Assembly (NCBI GenBank): GCA_002077065.1
Contig: NAJO01000047.1
Span: 248,001 to 312,000, forward strand
DNA: 64,000 nt
Source: Cryoendolithus antarcticus
Lineage: Eukaryota > Ascomycota > Dothideomycetes > Cladosporiales > Cladosporiaceae
Direction of reading: 5' to 3'
In this document: piece by piece, positions 44,400 to 54,665 of the stretch
How the letters are laid out: each line of letters begins with the position of its first letter
Position numbering within the stretch: position 1 is the first letter of the stretch
Position numbers and translations under genes: made by a program
Notes under the pieces: model-generated
Databases searched by the model: none
Seen by the model: only the letters and a program-made list of their open reading frames with translations
Told to the model about the DNA's origin: nothing

Positions 44400-45147
44400 G
44401 AAGAACGGCCTAAGACGCGTGCGCAGACTCTGCTTCTCCCATCTCCCCACGATACCAGCGACTACGTCAGCCCACCTTTTACAGCTCCCAGCAGAGCTTC
44501 AAGCCATTATCCTCAGCAATGTTGTTGGAGCGGACAAACCCTTCAGAGATTTACCGGTATCTGCCAACCCAAGGACGCCATTCTCATCCCACTCTAGCAT
44601 GCTGCTCGCCAGCCGCAAGACGCACGCTCTGTACTGCGACGCCCTGTGGCGACACATACTGGCTCCAGGCACCATGTTTGCTGTTGTGATCAAGGATCTT
44701 GACTTCAGTGGCATCACGAAGCCGGTGCAATTGTCGCTGCGGATTAACTCGGAGAACCTGATCAGACTGCGAGGGAAGCTGGTGCAGCCGAGTCAGCTCC
44801 AGCTGCGATACACATACCGCGACTTGGAATACAACATCCGCAGTCACCAGGACAGTAAGTGCTGCCGCAAGGTAGCCCGGTGTACAGTGGCTTTGTTGCG
44901 CTGGACACAGTTCTGTGACCGGGAGGGCTTGCGTCCAGTCTCTATGTTCCACCGACCTGAATAGTGCAAGAGGTTCGAAGATAAGCCTTGCCACTACACC
45001 AGTAGACTGCTCGAGATTGCGTTCGGAGAGGAGCGCAGCACCGATCAAGGTGAGCTAGGCAGGCTGTATCGGTCCACGTGCTCGGCGCAGAATCAGTCCA
45101 AGAATGGCAGAGCGCGCACCACCAGGCAAGGAATTTGGTTTCTTTGA
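44400..45147 (+). pseudogene. Broken 'DLDF' family gene, copy 3
   Basis: One frame carries the whole copy: HLLQLPAELQAIILSNVV, MLLASRKTHALYCDALWRHI, VVIKDLDFSGI, then after a TAG at 44962-44964 RLLEIAFGEERSTDQGELGR and LYRST to a TGA at 45145. There is no in-frame ATG before the L-P-A-E-L-Q motif, because a TAA lies just upstream. The missing start and the internal stop argue for a pseudogene, though an unseen first exon could supply the start. It is the closest relative of copy 4, sharing both the middle motif and the A-F-G-x-E C-terminal block. Confidence 0.6.
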
Positions 45148-45697
45148 GAGTCAAGTACATTGTCAGTAGTGGCGGAATCGGCGAAGTAGTGCCTTCACTG
45201 CTCCTGCACTCGCATAGCCTCAACGGCGTGAAGTCATTGCTTGAGGGTCTATCCAACGCCTCTTGATGGTCAACAATCCTGTCAGGGTGCCATCGAGAAC
45301 ATGGGCTGTTGCAGCACACCTGTAGATATGGCCGGCACGTTACAGCTCTCTCCATGACGTAGCAGCAGGAAGAATACACTTGTTGCGCAATTTTTACACA
45401 GCACAGGCGCTCTTGAACCTTTGGTAGAGCGGAGATGTTGATGCTGAGTACACTAAGCCTTCATTGATTTCGATAGGATCTGTGCTCCCTGTGACTGCTC
45501 CGTAACGCTGACACGCCGACGCTCCAGAGACAATGTTGTCTGAAACCGAGGTGAAGCGAGTGTTGTCTCTGGACACCCAAAGAAGTCGGTGAAAGCGTGG
45601 CTGCAGCTAGTACCATGTCAGATCAGCCATTTACCACATATAGCCTGTCAATAAGCCAGTTGCGTTGCCGATCGACGGCTTGTGCTACCGCACAACC
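45148..45697. other. Spacer between copies 3 and 4
   Basis: About 550 bases with no supported gene. Confidence 0.3.
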
Positions 45698-46475
45698 ATG
45701 ACTCCTCGTCGAAGCAAGCGTCACACAAAGACGGCGTTTCCCTTCCTTCAGCTTCCGACAGAGCTGCAAGCCTGAATCGTGGATCTGCTGGCCCAGACAG
45801 ACCGCTCGCTCGCCTTGCTCGGCCCGTCTGGTTCAAGCGGCCACGCCTCAGTGAGCGCTGTACATACAGGACATGTAAGGCGGTGGACCAGATATTGACG
45901 ATCAAGTTATAGCCGTGCGTCAATTCCCATCGGCCGTTCGCGTCGTCTTCGGATATGATGCTGGCCAGTAGGAGTATTCATGCTCTGTATTGCGGCGCGA
46001 TCTGGCGAAAAATATTCCAAGACGACGCCCAGCTCAGCTTCCGCGTCAGAGACCTGCAGTTTGACAAGGTCATCACGCTCCTCAACGCTTGGGCTGGAGA
46101 TCCAAGTCCCCAGACCGACAGACTACTTGCAAGACTAGCGACATCAGGGACGCTGACTTGGAGGATCATCTTCGATGAGCCAGGTTTGCGGACTGATTTA
46201 TCATCGCCTGGCAGGCGCGACAGCCAGCATCGCTGCACGGTAATTGCCAGAATCGCGGTCACAGTAGAGGCTGGTTCTCGTTCTGTCACACCAAGAGCAT
46301 CTCACCTCGTTACACCTTCGACCTGTCCGCGTGTGGTAACGATAGGTCTGCGCGGCAGGCAACCCGCAACTTCCTCAGCCTAGCCTTCGGCGCAGAGACG
46401 CAAGCAGATACGGGAGAGCTACAAAGGCTGTATCTAGCAGCATCCGAGCCTGTAATCACTGTGCCTTGGGAATAA
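45698..46475 (+). pseudogene. Broken 'DLDF' family gene, copy 4
   Basis: From the ATG at 45698 it reads MTPRRSKRHTKTAFPFLQLP and TELQA, then TGA at 45773-45775. After a frame change, MMLASRSIHALYCGAIWRKI and FRVRDLQFDKV match copy 3 residue by residue in the conserved positions. After another frame change, NFLSLAFGAETQADTGELQR and LYLAASEPVITVPWE end at TAA 46473-46475. One stop and at least two frameshifts break it. It shows where the start of copy 3 should have been. Confidence 0.62.
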
Positions 46476-46549
46476 TCTTTGGCCGCCGAGCAACGCGGCA
46501 GAAAGGCCTGTGTCTGAGATTGGGTATATCACATAGCAGTAACAACCAA

Positions 46550-47095
46550 TCACCTACGATCCAACCAGCTGACCTCGTTGCCACTTCCCGCAGTCGACTT
46601 CTCCCATGGCTTGACCCGTGCTGAAGCGCTCTTCCCACTCGCCTGTCCTTCCAGTATGGTATCTGGGATGTCCTTGATGCCAGGTATCGGCTTGCCCTCG
46701 GCGATCATGTCGCAGATCTCCGCAAAAGAAGCAGGTTTCGGCGCGTCTGCCATGCCTCCAGCTGGCTGACTGATGCTGTCGCCGTTCGTCGGTGACGCTG
46801 TATGTCCCACTTCAGCGGTACCATTCGGCTGTGTAGATGCTACATTCTCTCCCAATGCGCCCTCACCAGCCAGCCAAACTGTGTATGCGTCAAAGTCTAC
46901 ATGTGTGCCGTTCTTCCGTGCAAAGTAGAAGCATTGAGCTCGCGCTGTCAGGTGTTCCGTCCGCGCTGGATCTGAGGTTGAGCCCAAGATGGAGCTCAGA
47001 CCGGATTGAAATTCAGTGTCGGCGTCCCATGGGTACTCTGAGATCCGGCGGAAGATGTTCTCCTGGAACGGTTCTACCTGCTGCGCTGTAGCCAT
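46550..47095 (-). CDS. pex39: Peroxisomal import factor Pex39-like (KPWE-motif protein)
   Basis: A single exon of 181 residues from MATAQQVEPFQENIFRRISE. The C-terminal third holds the two family hallmarks: KPIPGIKDIPDTILEGQ at about 134-150 and the K-P-W-E motif at about 162-165 (RVKPWEKSTAGSG). The KPWE motif is shared with Pex14 tails, and recent work assigns this family to import of PTS2 proteins with Pex7. The middle is disordered. An N-terminal conserved block (YPWDADTEFQSGLSSIL) also fits the family. It diverges from the Scd6 gene with only about 190 bases between starts. Confidence 0.8.
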   Translation of the reverse strand: MATAQQVEPFQENIFRRISEYPWDADTEFQSGLSSILGSTSDPARTEHLTARAQCFYFARKNGTHVDFDAYTVWLAGEGALGENVASTQPNGTAEVGHTASPTNGDSISQPAGGMADAPKPASFAEICDMIAEGKPIPGIKDIPDTILEGQASGKSASARVKPWEKSTAGSGNEVSWLDRR

Positions 47096-47284
47096 GATCA
47101 CGTGCCCGTCGCAGAGATATTCGCACCCGTGGTGTCCCAGACGGCGTCAATTGCCAGGGGTTGGAGTGAAGTCCAGATAGGCTCGCCTTGGCATTGCCGA
47201 GCACAGCTCAATACCAACATCAGTGCTGGTAACCCTCACAGCTACAGCAAACACCTATTTCTTCCCTCCTCCGCCACCGCCACC
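47096..47284. promoter_or_regulatory. Shared divergent promoter, pex39-like and scd6
   Basis: A 189-base interval between two divergent starts, so a compact bidirectional promoter is inferred. No TATA box is obvious. Confidence 0.45.
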
Positions 47285-49297
47285 ATGTCCGAGTTCATCG
47301 GGTGAGTGCCATCGTCACCATTGACTTGATCCCCGGCACTGACAAGGCACAGCTCCCGCATCTCCCTCATCTCCAAATCCGACATCAAGTACATTGGCAC
47401 CCTCCACGAGATCAACTCTGAGAATTCCACCGTCGCCCTCGAAAATGTCACATCCCACGGCACGCAAGGCCGGAAAGGCAATCCATCAGAGGAGATCGCC
47501 GGCTCCGACCAGATCTACGAATACATTGTCTTCCGCGGGAGTGATGTGAAAGAGCTGCAGATTGTCGAGGCACCGCAGGCGCAGGAAAACCAGCGGCCGG
47601 TGCCTAATGATCCTGCGATCATGGGGGTGAGTTGCGCAATTTGTCCTCCGTTCACCAATTGCCTATATGATGAAGAATTACTTGGATAAATTGTCTTTCC
47701 GAGAGCGCAAAAATTATGCGGATTGTTTCCTTGTTGCCTTCCTTCTGATTTGGCCTGAATACCTACGTCTCGTCGCAAGCATTGTGTGAGCTCTGCTGAC
47801 CAGCACACATAGTCAACGCGGCCGCCAGGAATGCAACAGCAGCCACCACAGTCATTTCAGCACCCACCTCCACAGCAGTTGCGACAACAGCCACCTCCCC
47901 AACAACCGTACGGCTACCCACCAGGACCACCTCCAAATCAATTCCAACAGCAACCTCGCTTTCAAGGGCCGGGAGGTCCGCATGGCTTCCCAGGTAGTCC
48001 AGGCGCCGTACCTGGCTACGGCATGCCGTATGGCGGTCCACCTGGTTACGGGCCACCTCCACCTGGCTACGGACCTCCACCCGGGCATGGCTTTCCCCAG
48101 CACCCGCAAGGCTTCCCTCCGCCACCACAGAACATGCCACCACAGTCGCAGAATCAGCAAAGACCACCAACTGCATCGGCTCAAGCTCCTCCTGGCATGA
48201 ACGGGAGCGGCAGTGGGAGCAAGCAAGGCACGCCACGACCTCCTGCCAAGCCTGCGAATCAGCTCCCACCGCCGCAACAGCCTTCAAAACCTCAGGCGAA
48301 GCAAGCCTCATCAGCCGCACCTGCTGCGAGCGCCACAAAGCCTGGCCCTCCTCCACCAGTCGAGTCGAAACCTCCCACTGCGGCTGCGACTACGCCGTCA
48401 GCTGCATCTCAAGCGACGCCACCAGCCCTACAAATCGCTAAGAAGCCACAGAACGCCCGTGTGGCTGTCCCACGTCCGTCTCCTAATACCGCAGCACGAA
48501 GTATCGTCCCGCCTGCAGCTCCTCAAGCTCAAGCGCCACCCGCACAACCTCAGACTCATGTCGACGCTACATCGGCAGCCACAGCTGCCGTCGCAGCCGC
48601 GATGGCAAAGCTCGGTCAGTCCGCAAGCAACGCCTCTCAGCCCAGACAAACTCCACATGCTACTCACAGCAATGGTTTGGACAACCTCACTCAACAAGTG
48701 GACCGTATGCGGGTCCAAGATCGCGGTCGTGGCGCACGACCCCCTCGTGGTAGCCGAGGCGGCATTCCACGCGGCGGCGCACGAGGTGTAGAGGTTCCCA
48801 AAGAAGACTATGACTTTGCCAGCGCAAATGCCAAATTCAACAAGACTGACGTCGTAAAGGAAGCCATCGCTTCTGGATCGCCAATTACTAGCCCGAGCGG
48901 CGAGTCTGTGGATCCGCTTGCTGGCAACGGTGTCGGCAACGGAGTCACGCAGGTGTCTGATGATGTAGTCATTCCGGCCAAGGAGATCAAGGGCTACGAC
49001 AAGAAGACCTCGTTCTTTGACAACATCAGCTCAGACCTCAAGGAGCGAGAAGCCGGCCGAGGTGGCTTCGACGGACGAGCCATGCGGACGCAGGAACGCA
49101 GCCGCAATTTGGAGACCTTCGGCGCTGTCGGCGTTGACGGTGGGTACCGTGGCAGAGGCAGAGGACGTGGTACAGGCTATCGCGGCGGTCGTGGACGAGG
49201 TGCTGAAGGTCGAGGCGGGCCCGAGAGGGGTTTTGGGATCAATGGAAGAGGCGGAAGGGGTAGAGGTCAACAGGCTGGTGAGGCTGGCGTGGTATAG
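47285..49297 (+). CDS. Scd6/Sum2/Lsm14 RNA-granule protein
   Basis: Three exons (47285-47301, 47353-47626, 47813-49297) give 591 residues. The N-terminal Lsm14 domain reads GSRISLISKSDIKYIGTLHE and YIVFRGSDVKELQI. A Pro/Gln-rich and then Ala/Pro-rich linker follows. The FDF region appears as YDFASANAKFNKTDV, the FFD box as GYDKKTSFFDNISSDLKERE, and the C-terminus is RGG-rich (RGRGRGTGYRGGRGRG). Such proteins bind mRNA and eIF4G or the decapping machinery and repress translation in P-bodies. The second intron is longer than usual (186 nt). The assignment is secure from domain order. Confidence 0.92.
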
Positions 49298-49906
49298 GTT
49301 GTCATGCAACCTCATTGGTTCAGGGCCTACTCGCGACTGATATGAGAAGTGGACAAGGGATGTGGTGTATACGAATTGAGGGACCTGTGTGTGAACAGTA
49401 GTCCCAAGGTACTGGATCACGAGATGAAGCGCTATAGCAGACGGTACGTAACATCAAGGTACACCAGTGACACGCAGCTCGCCACATTGCGAAGCATGTC
49501 GAACGACTTGGCCACTCGCAAATCCAGATATAGGTCGGTGCGCTCCTCGAAATTCCGCTGCTGTGGAAAGCCGGCCGCGCTTCTATACTTGCGTCTGCAA
49601 GGCTATGATCAATGCGGTGCGTCCACCATGTCCGGCTGATGAGACCGGAGTCCGAGCACGTAGCTGTCTTCTTGAGATTCTGGCCTCTCATGGACGCGGT
49701 AATCCACCAGTACACTACTGCGACTGAGACCAAAGGAGCACTATGGAGACTCAGCTGTTTCAGAGAGGCTGAGAACTGTCGCGACAACGGGAGTCGACCG
49801 CAGTACGTCCCAGAAGCGGCTCCGATGCTGTCTCTCATCGACGCAACAAGTGAGACGTCATCTTATCGATACTCCCTATGTCTCCCGAGCGCTGCCTCCC
49901 CCGAGC
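49298..49906. other. Intergenic region with possible relic
   Basis: About 600 bases. A minus-strand frame near 49430-49560 (FEERTDLYLDLRVAKSFDML) looks protein-like but has no open extension and no assignable family. It might be another decayed family copy. Confidence 0.25.
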
Positions 49907-50776
49907 ATGAAAGACATCATGGACTTCTACCCAGACCTTCGCCATAGGGTCGTCGAGCTAGGTGAATTCGTCACCATGAACAAATCCTGCAACAGTTCCC
50001 AGGATACATTTTCCCGCAACATTGCCATTCGCAACAAGCAGGATGCTATGCTCAGCACCAATGTCTAGTATAAGCTGACACCCGAATTGCGATACCATAT
50101 CTACGACCTGGTTCTCGGTAGTGCTGACAATGTACTCGTGAATCCCCAGCCAATCCTTCACGGCATAGTCAACCCAGCCAACCCAATCGAGAGCCATCTT
50201 AGCCAACCAATCACGCTTATGGGCGTGAAGCGCTGGTTCCGCGCTGATGTGCTTGCTAATGCACTTCATCACCTGCATACGACCAAGCGTCGTAGAGAGA
50301 TCCTCATTCATGTGCCAGACCTTGACTTCAGGGTTGCTAAGATGTACTGCCAGCAAGTACCCACGAGCGAGATCCAGCGCATGAGGAGCGCGCACCCGGA
50401 TCTCAAGAGCGCGAGGATACGTCTCGGTTCCAGCGCCGCATTTATAGGTACGAACTGCTCTGCCATTGATCTCACTGGTCTAGACACCTGGCTGGCCTAC
50501 CGCGACGCACTTGCACTTGCAGTCAAAGTCCCACTAAGACACCGCACCCACTGCATCGGCTCCCTCACCTACCACCCTCAACTCGCTCCGTTCGACGGTC
50601 GGCCATTCGACCGCCCGGAGATTCGGATGATGGACACACTAGGCAACGCAATCAGGTCATACCTAGAGCGCGAGATCGTGCGCAGGGCACAATGGTATGC
50701 ATTATGCCAACGGCAAACCCAAACGAGATCATCTACGGCAACGTGTACAGCTTTGCTGGCAGAACTGTTGTGTTGA
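49907..50776 (+). pseudogene. 'DLDF' family gene with one in-frame stop, copy 5
   Basis: From the ATG at 49907 (MKDIMDFYPDLRHRVVELGE) the frame runs to a TAG at 50066-50068, immediately before YKLTPELRYHIYDLVLGSAD. It then stays open to 50776. The conserved blocks are all there: L-T-P-E-L-R, QPILHG, LMGVKRWFRADVL, HVPDLDFRVAKMYC, ARIRLGSSAAF and DTWLAYRDALAL. No ATG lies between the TAG and the L-T-P-E-L-R motif. The 3' end overlaps the start of copy 6 by 85 bases in a different frame. It belongs to the same subgroup as copies 6 and 7. Confidence 0.6.
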
Positions 50777-51690
50777 GTCCAGCGTGGCGGTGGAGTGATG
50801 GCCATCAGTGGGCTTCCTATGACTTACTGCACGAAGACATCGAGGACGTCCTACCTGGTGCACCTCCACCGCGTACCAATCTTTGGCAGTCACTCCCTCC
50901 GGAACTCAGGCAGCTGATCTTGCAAAACCCTCTCGGCCCTCTGGATGGTGATCGAAGACTAGTCGTCCACAGTCAGCCGGTGATGTATAGCTCTGCGTCT
51001 GACGATGTCGGAAAAGCAGTAGACGCACACATCGGCCTCAGGTCCGACCTCGCTATAGTGAGCAGAGGCTTCCGCACCTATGTCTTCGCTACGGCCATCT
51101 CACTATGGCGCTCTACTCCCACCGTGCCTCAAATCCGCTGTCATGTCCTGGACCTCAACTTCACGGGTGCTGAAGCCTTGTGCGCTCAGTTCACGTCTGC
51201 GCAAATCATGAGAATTAATGATCCAACCCTGCCGGACCAGACCCCAGTAATACGCCTGAGGCTCAGTCCCGAGTTCTCCCAGGATCCGGACACCACCCCA
51301 TTAGACGACTGGCTTACATTCCGAGCGTCGCAGCCAGCAGCCAGTACGGTCCCGGTCAGTTACGAGACTGAATGCATAGACTCACTGCCATGGGACATCC
51401 GATCACTGCTAGCTGCCGGAGCGGCACTACCGGTTGCGGAGACCGAGAAGATGGCGAAGCTGCTGACTGCGATCAATGACTACGCTTTGCTCAACATGGG
51501 AAGTAAGTTCCTGGGCGACGAGGTCATCGAGATCAAGCGTGCTGTGTCAAAGTTCAGTATAAGAATTTGGATCAATACAGATCCCGATAGGATGGAAGTC
51601 TGGAAGTCCCAGCGCGAACGCTGGAGGCAGGGTGGGTCTTGGCTTCCAGCCAGCCGTGGCAGGAAGCATAGGGCACACGACTGGCAGTGA
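50692..51690 (+). CDS. F-box-like 'DLDF' family protein, intact copy 6
   Basis: An unbroken 332-codon ORF from an ATG; a second ATG is four codons later. After 60 variable residues, NLWQSLPPELRQLILQNPLG is the family motif, followed by HSQPVMYSS, LAIVSRGFRTYVFATAISLW, HVLDLNFTGAEALC, VIRLRLSPEF and LDDWLTFRAS. These blocks align in order with copies 5 and 7. The L-P-x-E-L-R start resembles F-box and 2EXR helices, so a role as a substrate adaptor is possible, but no LRR or other recognition domain is visible. The C-terminus is basic (WRQGGSWLPASRGRKHR). Function unknown. Confidence 0.65.
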   Translation: MVCIMPTANPNEIIYGNVYSFAGRTVVLSPAWRWSDGHQWASYDLLHEDIEDVLPGAPPPRTNLWQSLPPELRQLILQNPLGPLDGDRRLVVHSQPVMYSSASDDVGKAVDAHIGLRSDLAIVSRGFRTYVFATAISLWRSTPTVPQIRCHVLDLNFTGAEALCAQFTSAQIMRINDPTLPDQTPVIRLRLSPEFSQDPDTTPLDDWLTFRASQPAASTVPVSYETECIDSLPWDIRSLLAAGAALPVAETEKMAKLLTAINDYALLNMGSKFLGDEVIEIKRAVSKFSIRIWINTDPDRMEVWKSQRERWRQGGSWLPASRGRKHRAHDWQ

Positions 51691-51780
51691 AGCATATGGT
51701 AGAGTTGTGAGATTAATGACTGGCGCCAAAGGCTGTATTGACTATCACGATATGTACAGCGTTGTTCTTCTCAAGCATGC

Positions 51781-52989
51781 CTAAATTGGTGTGGCATCAA
51801 CATGCACAAAGTCCAGGGCAAACTTCTGGGGATGTGTAAGGCTGTTCTGATTGAGCTCCGCAATGGTAGCACCTGGCACCAAAGGAGCCGTAAGTCTTGG
51901 CGACACTGGAAGGATGAGGAAGTGGGATCCATGGCAAGCCATACATTGCAATACCTGCTCAGTCCCAGGCACCACGGTAATGTCGTCACAACGACACATC
52001 CGCTTCGGCTGCTCTCTCCGCTGCTGAGCGGCGGCATTGCGTGGGGAATGCTGCAGTGCGGTCGGAGGTGGGATCGGACCAGCGGCGTACTCTCTTGCAT
52101 TTCGCCTGGCTATAGTAGCTACATTGCGTACACCAGCGCCTGCCAATGCAATGCTGCGAAGGAAGATCTTAGACCGAGTAACGGCAGCGGCTAAGGATCG
52201 AGGCATGCCATTGGGTGTTCGGTCATAGCTGTGCTTGATTGCCTTTGCCGCTCGCTCGGCCGCTGGTCGTCTGGCTTCTCGAGCCAACTGGACATTCATT
52301 CTCAGTCCGGAGTACTGCGGCGTAACGACAGCCCATTTATTGCGAAGATGAGTCTTGCAGTATCTTGTCTTCTTCGGCCGGCCAGGGCCTAAAAGATGAG
52401 ACAAGCAGGTACACGTAGACTGGCGTATGTTACGCATCAAAAGCTCATTCGGCATGGCTCCGGAAAAGACAGTGCCGAGAGTCCCCAGATAACGATGTTG
52501 TAGAAGCTGTTCACGGATCTCGCACTTCCTGCACATCCGAGTCAAGTGGTTCGTCGCGTTCTGCTTCTCGAGAGCGGGCGGAATACCTTCGATAATCTGG
52601 GTGTTTGTTTGGACATGAGTGGAGGCACGTTCTGCAAGCTCACAATACAGGCACACTGAATGGGCCGGGGTATGGTGATTTCGCCAACGATGATCTGGCG
52701 GTGTTTCCTGGGCTTCACAGTAGAATTGTTTGTAGTTACGTCCAGGGACTACAGGGTTTTGTTGGTTGTGCTATGATGAGCAGGGATTTGTGTCCAAGTG
52801 GTGGACAATCTTGTCGTCGCAGTCGGGAACCATGGTCGCGGTTGGCGCAGGCGCTTGATGAGCCATTGCCATGGCTTCGGACTGTGTTGGCGTGAATCGG
52901 ATACCGTCCCAGGGGCGAATGGCTACGACGATCAGAGCTCCGCCTGCCATTGCATATATCCCCGTGATCGTGTAATGCCATGGCCGCAT
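51781..52989 (-). pseudogene. Paired-CxxC family gene with one in-frame stop, copy Z1
   Basis: One frame runs from the ATG at 52989 to 51781, interrupted only by TAG at 52771-52773; the part after it is open for over 320 codons. Order of blocks: a first CxxC module (HTPAHSVCLYCELAERAST ... EGIPPAL), then MCRKCEIREQLLQHRYLGTL, then STCTCLSHLLGPGRPK with YCKTHL, a long basic linker, and a second CxxC module (MCRCDDITVVPGTEQVLQCM then ACHG). Copy Z2 repeats this order. Four to five Cys pairs suggest zinc ribbons. The family is unknown to me. The gene could be expressed from a downstream start such as the ATG of MCRKCEIRE. Confidence 0.55.
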
Positions 52990-53266
52990 CCGGAGAGGGT
53001 CTCGACAAAGACAAGTGTTTCTCTCCAGCTCTATTGCCCAGGTTGCTATTGTCCTCTCTTTATTGTACCTTTAATATCAAAGCGGCGCTGCGAGTTACAG
53101 TGTCGCGAGCGAACTCCATTACGAGGGCCGAGAGAGCAATAGCATGCGGTGGAGAAACAGCAACAGTAAGACGTGGACTACGATGTTCGGGTCGCAGAAA
53201 GTAGCGCAATGTCAGGATGACCTCCATCCCGTTTCCCTTCTCGAACCCACTTGTAACAACGACTGC
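52990..53266. other. Spacer
   Basis: Short interval between Z1 and copy 7; no gene is seen. Confidence 0.3.
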
Positions 53267-54379
53267 TCACTCGTCCGTCTCTGCCTTCACGCAGACGGAA
53301 CTTTCATCCTCCTTCACGTCATCTGGATCTGCAGACTCCTCAACTTCAGCGCCGTACTTTTGCAATTCGTGCTCCATCCGATCAGCGCTCTGCTGCAAGT
53401 CCCATTCGCTGACATGAACATCCTGATCCTCACTGCCACTGCGGGCTCCGTAGACTGCTCCACCATGTCGTGCTGCATGCACTCCGTTGATGGTGCTCGG
53501 GAATGCAGGGAAATTCAAAGGAGCCGTAACGGGCAGATCGTGCCCTTCGCAATTCTCCATAAGCACCTCATGCCATTCCTGCAAGTACTTCTGCATACCA
53601 GGCGTCATCATCTCGATCGCTGGACCGCTCTCACATGGCTGATGCTTGTTCTCCACATGGCGGAATGTCCACCACAATGAGCTTGGATCGTCCAGCTCAT
53701 CTAGGGTCCCGCAGCTCTCGGGATTATTCTGCACGTACAAAGGCTTGTTGAACGCAGAGGTGGCGTAGATTGGAGCGTTGAGGTCGGGTGGTAGCTGAAA
53801 GCGATCGGCCCAGTCCATGTCGTTGAGGGCTGTGTTGAGCGTGAGAATATCTTTGAGGCCGTCTACTGGGTCGAGGGTCTTGGTGCAGTCGCCCACTTGG
53901 CAGATCCGCCAGGCAAAGACATTCGCGGCGAAAAGGGGAAGCTGAGTCTTGCTGTCGAGAAAGATGCGCAGAGGCACTGAGTCAAGAGCGGTGCGCACGA
54001 AGTGTTTCGTGAAAGTAAGATTGATGCGGACTTGGTGTTGGATCCTGGTGTGGGCGAGGAGCGCCGCAATATGCGTGAAGTCGAGATCGACCACTTGAGC
54101 TTCGACTGTCACAGTCTCTTGCTGCTTGAGGAAGTGTCCAACGACATGATCGAGATACTCGGATCGGTACTCTTTGTTGACACCGCAGAGACCAGGGCTG
54201 GGACTGAGGTGCGCTGTAAAGGGCACCGCAGAAGACGGGTCGGATCCAAGTACTGGTTGGGCATGCAAGTAGAGTGTCGAATCTTCCGCGCGAACGTTTG
54301 CATAAATGAGGACTCGCAGCTCCGAGGAGAGCCTGTCGAAGTAGACGACTGAGTCTCGAGACGTAATTGACGCCTCCAT
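53267..54379 (-). CDS. F-box-like 'DLDF' family protein, intact copy 7
   Basis: An unbroken ORF; the ATG at 54379 (MEASITSRDSVVYFDRLSSE) is chosen because the family motif L-S-S-E-L-R-V-L-I-Y follows at the usual distance, giving 370 residues. An ATG at 54532 would add 51 unrelated residues. Further blocks are LHAQPVLGSDPSS, LCGVNKEYRSEYLDHVVGHF, AQVVDLDFTHIAALL and RINLTFTKHFV. The C-terminus is acidic and Ser-rich (EVEESADPDDVKEDESSV). Blocks align in order with copies 5 and 6. No catalytic motif is seen. Function unknown; the F-box-like adaptor idea is inference. Confidence 0.65.
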   Translation of the reverse strand: MEASITSRDSVVYFDRLSSELRVLIYANVRAEDSTLYLHAQPVLGSDPSSAVPFTAHLSPSPGLCGVNKEYRSEYLDHVVGHFLKQQETVTVEAQVVDLDFTHIAALLAHTRIQHQVRINLTFTKHFVRTALDSVPLRIFLDSKTQLPLFAANVFAWRICQVGDCTKTLDPVDGLKDILTLNTALNDMDWADRFQLPPDLNAPIYATSAFNKPLYVQNNPESCGTLDELDDPSSLWWTFRHVENKHQPCESGPAIEMMTPGMQKYLQEWHEVLMENCEGHDLPVTAPLNFPAFPSTINGVHAARHGGAVYGARSGSEDQDVHVSEWDLQQSADRMEHELQKYGAEVEESADPDDVKEDESSVCVKAETDE

Positions 54380-54665
54380 GATGGCAGATAGTGTGATGAG
54401 TTGAGTTGAGTTGTTACTGGCCGAACAATGTCCTCGGTGTGGCTGAGGAATTTGATAATGATTGGGTAGACTGGTGTTGATTACGCTAGTAGTGAACCGG
54501 GACATCTCGCCGGGCAAGAGCGACCCATACATCAATCCAGCCCTTCACCTGAGCCCCGACTGACATGTTCAATCGGGCTTGGAAAGCGGCCTACAACATG
54601 CATCCGGGACAGACACGGGCATTGAAAAGGGAGCACATGTTCGTCCAGATCCAGTAGCACTCTGT

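Noticed and set aside
47763..48356. 197-codon minus-strand ORF
   Set aside because: Antisense to the Pro/Gln-rich linker of Scd6.
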